A stretch of DNA of 64,000 bases from positions 21,371,001 through 21,435,000 of the forward strand of contig OY756961.1 of the NCBI GenBank assembly GCA_963580455.1. The letters are read 5' to 3'. Positions 56,040 through 64,000 of this stretch are shown in pieces. Numbering within the stretch: the stretch's first letter is position 1; each line of letters begins with the position of its first letter. Source of the DNA: Euonymus europaeus. Lineage: Eukaryota; Streptophyta; Magnoliopsida; Celastrales; Celastraceae. The notes beneath the pieces are model-generated. The model saw only the letters and a list, made by a program, of their open reading frames with translations, was not told the origin of the DNA and made no database searches. The position numbers and the translations under genes were made by a program.

Positions 56040-58700
56040 ACTTGTGATATTTTCAAACCTAGGTTTGCAAATTGTCATTTTGATGAATATGTTTTCCTTC
56101 TTTTATTAGGAAACAAAAATTCTCAACATCATAAGCATGATGATATTACTTGGAACACTGTGACACAGTCTTATTTTGATCCATGAACAAAACAATGTAA
56201 ATTTGAAGTTCATAAAATTGATCATTTACAAGGTATAACTAATCAATTACCTAATGCATTTAATGATACTTCAAAAGTTTTACAGTCACATATTTGAGTT
56301 AGAAATTCTATTGCACGTATCAATTTCCCTGAAGAACGAATAACAAGTGATGAATTAAAACCATGTCAGAAACATAGAAGACCACTAGGAGCTAAAGATC
56401 GATTTCCCTAAATGAGAAACGCACAAATTCTTACCAGAGCTCTAGTAGAGTCTACTCTAGAAGAGCATATTTCTCTTGTAGAGAATACGTTTATTGAATC
56501 TCAACCTTGTGGAAAAATATCTATTGAAGAGATACATATATGATGATGAAAATAATGAACGCTCAATATCTCATGAAGTAAGATTATTATTGATAATGTA
56601 TTTACATATGCAATTGCTACAGTCATTACTAGAAGTAATGAGAATCTTGAGCCTAAATTTGTTGATGAATGTCAACATATAAGTGGCCTAAATGGCAGGA
56701 AGTTATGACAGCGGGATTAAATTCTCTATCAAAAAAAGAAGTTTTTGGACCTGTATTCAAGACACTAAAGGGTGTTCAATTTTTAGGATACAAATGGGTA
56801 TGTATGCGCAAGCGAAATGAGAATAATGATATTACTCATTATAAAGCGAGACTCATGGCACGAGGTTTTTTTGAAAAGACCTAGAATTGATTATAATGAA
56901 CCATATTCTCCTGTCATGGATGAAATCACTTTTAGATTCTTAATTGACGTAACAATCGCTGAATGACTGACTATGCATCTTATGGTCGTAGTAACAACTT
57001 ATCTATATGAATCGCTTGATAGTAAAATTTATATGAAAATCTTTGAAGGATTTCAGTTGCCTTAAATAAGCGTAGAGGATTATGTTCAATCAAACTCCAA
57101 TGTTGACTATATGGATTAAAACAATTCGAGCGCATATGGTACAACCAGGGGCAGAGCCAGGAATTGCTGGTGGGGGGTGGGGGGGGGGGGTCTGCTACTA
57201 AGTCATACCCTCTTCGATCCATTCGAAAAGTTTGGGGGTTTTGGGGGCATCGCCCCCCTAATTTTTTTTTATGTTATTTACAATAAAACATCTTAAAATG
57301 ATATCATCCCACATGCCAGAGATTAAGAAAAAAATCTATATATTTCAAATATCACTACATGTCCCCCACATTCTTGGTATTCAGGAAAAAAATTATCTAT
57401 CAAAAATTAAAATGCAATTGTTATAAAATGTAAAGGATTGACTCCATTTCTGCCTAGATAAATCAATTAATAAATTGTAAAATGTAATTTTTATAATCAG
57501 TTTGTAAGAAAATAATTACTGGGTAGTGGCGAATCGATGCACGAGAGTGGACAGACTAACAAGTAACAAAATAACAATAGTAACAGCTAACAAGGCTGGG
57601 CTAGCAGACTCATGGATTGTCTAGGCATTTTAATATTTGGGCTACAAGGCTATCGGACTATATCAATGTATCTACTGGGCTATATGTTATCTATATGTAT
57701 ATCTAGTAAAAAAAATCAAAATTTTCCCCGGGCTACAGCCCACCCTATCTTCCACCTGCGGGTACAACTGATTAAATGAATACCTTATTAAAGAATGATT
57801 TACAAATGGTCCAATTTTTCCATGCATGTTTATTAAAAAGTCAGAATATGGATTTGTTTCTAATCATTGTTTATGTTAATGATTTAAATTTAATTTGGAC
57901 TCCTGAAAAACTTACTAAAACTGTTAATTATTTGAACGCAAAATTTGAGATGAAAGATCTGAAAAGGACAAAATATTGTCTTAGTCTTTAGATTGAACAT
58001 TTGAATAATGATATATTTCTCCATCAATCTACTTACACTGAAAGGGTATTGAAACAATTCTATATTGACAAAGTTCATCCTTTGAATTCTCCAATGATAA
58101 TTCGTTCATTTGATATTAAGAAAAATCAATTTCAACCACAAGATGAAGGGGCGACAACACTTGGTCCAAAAGTATCATATTTAAGTGCAATTGAATCTTT
58201 GATGTATCTAACCAATTGTACCAGACTATATATTGCATTTTCTGTCTATTTGATAGCAAGATATAGTTTTGCTCCTACTCGACGACATTGGAATGAAGTA
58301 AAACATATTCTACGTTTTTTGAAAGGTACAACTAACTTGACTTTATTCTACTCATCTAATCTCATATCTCACTTCGGTGGATATGTAGATGCTGATTATT
58401 TATCTGATCCTTAAAATGCAAAGTCTCAGATTGGCTAGTTATTTCTTTTTGGAAGTACTGCTATTTCTTGAAAATCATTAATGCAAACAATTACAACAAC
58501 TTCTTCTAATCATTCTGAGATAGTGACAATTTACGAAACTAGTCGGGAATGCGTGTGGCTGACATGAATGATTTCTCATATTTAAGAAAATTGTGGATTA
58601 CAATCTAGCATATTTATTCACTTAGGCGTTACTACCTGCAACATTTAAAAAATTGGTCTATAATATTTGTATGCGACAACTCAAATATTTTGTTGAATTA
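56040..58700 (+). pseudogene. Copia Pol remnant, interrupted by a hAT element
   Basis: Part of the integrase tail (about 56080-56420), then reverse transcriptase from KWQEVMTAGLNSL (56690) and YKARLMARGF. After the nested element (57146-57760) come VYVNDLN in place of YVDD at about 57870, then FEMKDLK and QSTYTERVLK. SLMYLTNC, FAPTRRHWNEVKHILRFL and the RNase H piece up to ECVWL near 58560 follow. At least ten stops or frameshifts are present. The catalytic pair is changed to ND. The integrase core was not found. Confidence 0.85.
57146..57760. mobile_element. hAT-type insertion, 615 bp, with 8-bp duplication
   Basis: The left end caggggcagagccagg is a common hAT terminus in plants. The right end is decayed (ccacctgcg). 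The exact duplication ggtacaac lies at 57138-57145 and 57761-57768. Removing the element and one duplication restores the reverse transcriptase frame around IWYN. It has a G13-like run near 57180. Non-coding. Confidence 0.85.
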
Positions 58701-58944
58701 AGGGCAGTAAAGACGTGAAACAGTGGCATCGATTGTACTATTTTTCCTTTGATGAATGATTTTTTTCCCACTAGATTTTCCTTGATAATATTTTAACGAG
58801 ACAATATTTTCACTGATTTCGATAAGTTTCTATACAAAAATGATATACTTTTTTTACTCACTAAGATATTTATCCTACCGGGTTTTTGTTTAGTAAGTTT
58901 TTAGCCAGACACATTCTATGTATAAGTGGTCATTTAAGGGAAAA

Positions 58945-59220
58945 TATTATAATATTGATTATTGAATGCTCACTTTATTTGTGTATTTAGAGGCTATTAA
59001 ACTTATATTATTAATAGTTGAAAGAGATTATTTAAAAAATGATTAAACATTAATTTAATTATTGTACACTACTCATATAAGGAGATAAATAGATGTTTAA
59101 TGAAATGGAAAATATATATAAAAAAAAAGAAAGAAAAGAAAGAAAAAAAAACTTTCACATAATCTTTTTCATATTGTTAACAAATATTTTTATATTAAAA
59201 TTATCAATTCTTATTACAAT
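58945..59220 (+). repeat. 3' LTR of old copia element
   Basis: Partner of 54389-54660. An A/G-rich tract near 59125-59150 is longer than in the 5' copy. The end near 59220 is approximate. Confidence 0.7.
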
Positions 59221-61319
59221 CTTATTACAACTGTTTCCTTATTAAAAAAAAAGAGTAAATTTGTTTCACCCTTCAACCCGCCTACGACGAACACTGGTGG
59301 CCACTCAATCTTCCGTTCGTTCGGCGCAAGGTCGGCGCCGGCGCCACCACGTCTCTGTCTCTCTGGGTACTCCAACATTTCGAGCTATCATACAACTCAG
59401 AAGTTTGTTCTCTTTTCCTTTGTTATCTGCTAATCACAAAGTGAGAGTCTTTGTTGCATTCTTTCCAAAATTTTCTGGAACTATTAGCTTAACTTTTGGT
59501 GGAGTGGAAAGCTTGAATACTAGACAAGGAGTATATGGGTGTTGTGGATGTTTGATTTTGTTGAAATTTCAACATTAATTTTCATAATTATATAAGACCC
59601 ATTTGGTGTCCATGTTACAGGGTGAAATATGAATTTGTTTTATTTCTTATTCCTGTGCTGGGATTTGATGTTGGATTAATTTTTCTGTTGTTTTCCTTCT
59701 CAAATCTGGTAATGTAAGGAGTATCCTTGTGCTGCATATTGACAGTATTTGCATGTATAAAATGGAAAAATGTAGTGAAATGAAGTTATAAATCAAGGAA
59801 AACAAATTTTGAGAACGAGTTTGAGATTTAATTTTGACCTCAAATTGAAGCCTGATCTCGAACTCAAGCTCTCAGAGTCTAAGCTCAAGGTTGGACTTGC
59901 TACAGTTTAAAGGAGTCTAGTGAGCCAACCTCAACCCTCGATTTTCGAAGCTCTAATGAGCTCCAGCCGTTGACACCCATATATGAAACTGAGATAGAGA
60001 GCCTATGGGAAACTCTAATACCAGGTTTTTTTGTCATTTGGCATTCGTCTTTTGGAGGTTTGAGTAAAAAAAAATAAAAAATTAAGCCCTTAAGCTCTTA
60101 TGGTCTCTTCGAAAATCTGTTCAAAGAGGAAACATAAATGGTCTTACAACACAAACAATTAGGGTCTTTGGCATTTATGTGAATTTTTGAGAAAGCTATA
60201 AAATTTAAGAGTGCACATGCTTTTGATTTGTTGATTTTAAGCTTCTTCTATCCACAATTGTTTTGAAAATTATTGGCATTTTGTTTTCATTTTTTTTCTT
60301 GAACGTTCGAAACAGATGCCATACGTTTTTGGATACATGTGTAAAATTTCAAGGGACTAAGGGGTGTTCCGAAAAAATTGCAAACACATGACACTAATGC
60401 CTCATTGGGCAGAGAGGATCCAAGGATAAATAAGGGGTATGTAAGGAGGGTGAAGCTTTTATAATTTGGATGGGAGGGGGATTGAGGGGTAGCTGATGTC
60501 TTCAAACTCCCAAAGTTCGTTGGTCTCCAATTTGGAGCTGAAAGGAGGCGAAGGGATCCCCATATTAATAGTTTGACTTTGTAACATGTTATTAGGTTTG
60601 TAATCATATAACTTTCAGGATTTCATGCTCTTACTTCCATTTGGTGAAACTCACAAACAATGAGAGGTTGAGTACGGCCATTATTTTCAAGCCATCCCCT
60701 CCATTTTATTTTCCTTTTCTGTTTCAGATTCTTCAGAACAAACTGCACAACTTAAAAAGGAAAAAAGCTGATTGACCTATGCTTCGGGGTAGAATGGTGC
60801 ATGAATTTTAACTTTTATACGTACAAGCAAATGTTTAAGTTCATTATCTGTCATTTGATTGCTTTGTGTAATTCTCCCTGAGGAAATGTTGCTCTACTAC
60901 TTACAATTTCGAGGATCCAACTCTTAGTTGAAGCAATTCTGATAGGAGTTGGAAACTGTATAATGATTCATAATCTTCTTAGGGTGATTATTTTCATCAT
61001 CAATGCAATGTCACTCTTTTTAAAGATTTTGGATTTGTTTTGTATCCCCATTGTTCAGTTAGCATTGCACATTATCTTTGGCGACTGCTACTGCACTGTT
61101 TGCTATACAATCACAACAGATAAATTTATAGGTTATGAACATGAGTTGTTTGTTACCTGTTTAATTGTTGTTATTTATCATTTGGGTTATGAGCTTATGA
61201 ATGAGTTTTTGCTGGTAGATGTATTGAATCTTCCTTTCTAATTCCTTCATATTTATTTCGGTTTTTTCTTATATATCTGTAGGTGTGCAAATTTTGCAGA
61301 GGGCTGATTCGTGGTGACA
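59221..61319 (+). promoter_or_regulatory. RPB8 upstream region with probable 5' UTR exon and leader intron
   Basis: A GC-rich stretch at about 59270-59356 (tcggcgccggcgccacc) ends at a possible donor (ctctgg|gtactc) and looks like a 5' UTR exon. Likely acceptors for the leader intron are at 61281-61282 (ctgtag) or 61297-61298 (ttgcag), just before the start codon. Open frames inside (for example 60963-61241) appear to be chance. No second gene is seen. A transcript would be needed to confirm the leader. Confidence 0.45.
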
Positions 61320-63874
61320 ATGTCCAGCATAATTCTTTTTGAGGATATTTTTGTTGTGGACAAGCTAGATCCAGATGGTAAAAAGTTTGATAAAGGTGTG
61401 TTTAATGACTCCATTCTTTTATCTTTAACTTTTCTTGTCTATGACTCTATGCCAGTATACTTGTTCAGTGCCTAGATTGTGAGGAATGTCTACCTATATT
61501 GTGGTGCATCCGTGCATATATCAGTGAAAGCAAGTTTAAAATACTACTCATACATGTTCAACCATTTGCGTTGGTGTATCCACACTTGCAACCACCTACT
61601 CATGCATATTCAACCATTTCCATGGGCTGGCACCTCTGTTAGTTTGCACTTTCACAGTTGTAAGTCAGGATCCAGATGAGGACAACACAGAGATAATGAA
61701 TTTATGATATTGACCTTACAGGAGTCTTTCTGAATTGATAACTCGAAGTCAGGTACGTGTTCGAAAAGGTCGAACACCTTATTATAGTTAATTGCCGGCC
61801 AATGTGGGTTGTGACAATTCAGCAATAGAGGAGAATCTACATTTATGTTTGGGGAAGGTTAGCAAGATGAATCCTCGAAAAAGGAAAAAAAAACTGTTGG
61901 CTCTTTCCAGACTCATTTTGACTTTACTAGCACTCACATTTTAAGCAATTGATGAATTTAGTTGGCTTGTGCTTGTGTGTTTGTTTGTGAGTTTGAAAAC
62001 AGACTGCTTGATAACCAATATTGTTCCAGAACTTTTGGTTATCAAGACAATGTTACAATTTTTTCGAATCTTTTGTGCTCTTAACTGATTGTGTGACGTG
62101 TGATTGGTTGCTTCAGTCTCACATGTTTCCTTGTGTAGTTACTCGAATTGAAGCTCGGAGCGAGAACTGTGACATGTTCATGCATCTAGATGTAATTGCA
62201 GAGATGTATCCAACGAAGGAAGGAGAAAGGTTTGCAATGGCCTTAGCTAACACATTGAATTTGGATGGAACACCTGATACTGGTGATTATGCCCAGGTAC
62301 TATTTCTATTTCAGATCATATCCATACAAATCTTTCTCCTTTTTTCCAGAAAGTCCATGTTGTTCCTGGGTTTTAAGTATTTATTATTTGTTTTCTCCTT
62401 GTTTATCATAGGTTGACATTGAGAAATAATATTGAATTTGGTTGATTGTGTAAGTATTTGTCATCAAATGTTTTAAGTAGGCATGATTTCTTTATTTTTT
62501 ATAAAATAAAGTAGACTTGATGTTATATCTTCATTATTCTGAATAAAGTAGATAATTTTTTGGGTATCAACTAGCCTGAAGTATACCAATTCATTCCTTG
62601 CAACCCTTCATGTGCACTGTAATGTTTCATGTGCACTGTAATGTTGCTGGTTCCTAAGACTAGAATATTAAAATTAATGTATTATGAGGAAAGCGTTTCC
62701 TTATCAGCATTGGTATATGATGACAGAGATTTACAATCGTGGATTGTCAAACCCTGTTTCTTCAGTTACCCTCTTGTTTCTTTTCAACCATATACTCCAG
62801 CTGGTGGACATGGGTAGAATAGAAATATCTTTTTGTGCCTTAAGTGTGAAAAGCTGGCCATGCGTTTAATTAAGGAATTAGACCTGAACCACTGGATGCC
62901 AATGAACTTCAAAGCCATTTTATATCTTGCCAGTTTCAATGCTTGTTGTATGCATTGTTTTTGTAAAAGAACCAAACTTTTCATGGCATGGAAAATACCT
63001 AGGTTTTCGATGATTTCAGTTTTAGTGGGATGGAAAATGACACTGACCGACAATGTATCTTATTCCAAATTCCTATAGCTTAGGGTGTAGCCATCTTGAC
63101 TAGATTGAAAAAATTGTTAGGATGGCTAAATTGACTGTCTCTGAATTTTGATCCCTATGTGATAATCTATTATTGACCGAGTGGCCTTCTTATAACTGTC
63201 GTTGTTTGACATTGATAGCAGGCTGCTTGTGATTCACTGTGCTGAATAAAATGAATCAAATTCGCACCTTATTTTCTGTTCACAAAGAAACTGAAATTTG
63301 CATGCTTTTCGAAGAATTTCTTGGATAACAGTAGCCAAAAAATGCTTCAGTTCTAGTTGCATATCTTCTGTTCAAAATGACATACTCTGTTTCATGTGTT
63401 TCTTGGCTTGTTGGATCGGTCCGATAACAACGGCCAAAAATAAACAAGAACTTTTGATTGGATGTTTCTCGGAATAATCCCTCAAAATACTAGTGATATA
63501 TTATTGTTTCTAATGAAAATGAATGATGGGCCTGTGGCAGGGAGGAAAGGGAACACTTGCAGACAAGTACAAATACATCATGCATGGAAAACTATACAAG
63601 ATCTCTGAAAAAAATTCTGGCAAAGTGGTTCGAAAGTATGTATCATACTCTGTCATTTGTTACTTGCTGCACTGGATTTTCTGCTGCCTGTTTAATCAGT
63701 GAAAGTCTGAGTTGAGTCCATTTATGGCTTTGACTTGATAAACCTTTGTCTTTGGGTCTCAGGGAGCTAAATGTTTCATATGGTGGACTTCTATTGATTC
63801 TAAAGGGGGATCCTTCTCGTTTTGCTCGGTTCGAGCTTAATCAGAACCTTTTTCTCCTCATGAAGAAGTTGTAA
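61320..63874 (+). CDS. NRPB8: RNA polymerases I, II and III shared subunit RPABC3 (RPB8), four exons
   Basis: Exons 61320-61395, 62139-62296, 63541-63635 and 63763-63874 join at GT-AG introns (742, 1244 and 127 bases) into 146 codons plus TAA, the usual plant RPB8 length. The start [11 protein letters not shown] and [13 protein letters not shown] lie in exon 1. [17 protein letters not shown] and [13 protein letters not shown] lie in exon 2, [15 protein letters not shown] in exon 3, and [14 protein letters not shown] and LFLLMKKL in exon 4. RPB8 is a small beta-barrel (OB-fold-like) subunit common to the three nuclear RNA polymerases. No damage is seen, so this should be a working housekeeping gene. 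The LINE and copia debris ends upstream of it. Confidence 0.96.
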
Positions 63875-64000
63875 AACTGCTGTTGCAACATCTAAACTTA
63901 GTTCTCTAAGCCTTGGATCTAGACTTTTATAGTTTCTTTTTTTGGATACATGATCTAATTGTGAAGATATTTTCTTGTGATGTTGGCATACAGCCTTTAT
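63875..64000 (+). other. 3' UTR of RPB8, cut by window end
   Basis: Non-coding sequence after the stop codon. No AATAAA is visible before the window ends. Confidence 0.6.

Larger units (their letters stand above)
54389..59220 (+). mobile_element. Old copia element with nested hAT insertion
   Basis: Both LTRs, gag, and parts of integrase, reverse transcriptase and RNase H can be followed in order. A purine run (aagggaaaa, 58936-58944) precedes the 3' LTR as polypurine tract. Its left edge lies 110 bases after the Helitron terminus. A target duplication was not found. The RNase H part is of the same family as the minus-strand remnant at 17480-18345. Confidence 0.8.

Noticed and set aside
60287..61241. 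Frames of about 90-105 codons in the RPB8 upstream intron
   Set aside because: They show no conserved motifs and lie in a stretch best explained as leader intron or intergenic DNA.
62629..63078. Overlapping frames in the second RPB8 intron
   Set aside because: They are inside a well-defined intron between exons 2 and 3, and their composition is intron-like.
1..64000. tRNA or rRNA genes and organelle insertions
   Set aside because: No cloverleaf with A and B boxes and no ribosomal or plastid coding motif was noticed on either strand. A dedicated search was not possible here.

Overview
The window looks like nuclear DNA of a flowering plant, most likely a eudicot. It is AT-rich, its genes contain spliceosomal introns with GT-AG borders, and most of it is transposon debris: Ty1/copia, Ty3/gypsy, L1-type LINEs, hAT, PIF/Harbinger, Helitron and MITEs. 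Two kinds of host gene can be read with confidence. One is a small family of secreted 2S-albumin-like, eight-cysteine proteins between about 14 and 31 kb. The other is a complete four-exon RNA polymerase subunit gene (RPB8/NRPB8) at the right end. I cannot name the species from sequence alone.

Layout. 0.5-5.5 kb: a broken Tork-like copia element, fused to half of a hAT MITE and then to the 3' end of an L1 LINE. 5.5-14.3 kb: two diverged copies of a block of about 1 kb that lies upstream of the albumin genes. Copy 1 is split by a young, nearly intact copia element (6758-12041, 5-bp target duplication, LTRs differing at about three bases). A TIR element lies at the junction of the two copies. 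14.5-31.3 kb: the albumin cluster, with a two-domain gene (14497-15150), a one-domain gene (19712-20089), a copy that lost its signal peptide and one cysteine (31018-31302), and three orphan promoter copies. Between them lie copia, TTF/hAT, Harbinger and gypsy remnants.

31.5-45 kb: an L1 LINE whose two halves face each other, a probable solo gypsy LTR, a second L1 3' end, several MITEs, and a peculiar element of about 3 kb with degenerate terminal direct repeats and an interior of diverged minisatellite. 45.3-54.3 kb: two head-to-tail Helitron-like units with hairpin-CTAG 3' ends. The first carries an intron-containing fragment of translation initiation factor eIF4A. 54.4-59.2 kb: an old copia element with both LTRs recognisable and a hAT element nested in its reverse transcriptase. 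59.2-64 kb: the RPB8 gene and its upstream region.

The genes do not form a pathway. The albumin cluster grew by local segmental duplication that carried promoter and 3' UTR along, and transposons then broke it up. RPB8 is an unrelated housekeeping gene whose probable 5' leader begins only tens of bases after a copia LTR.
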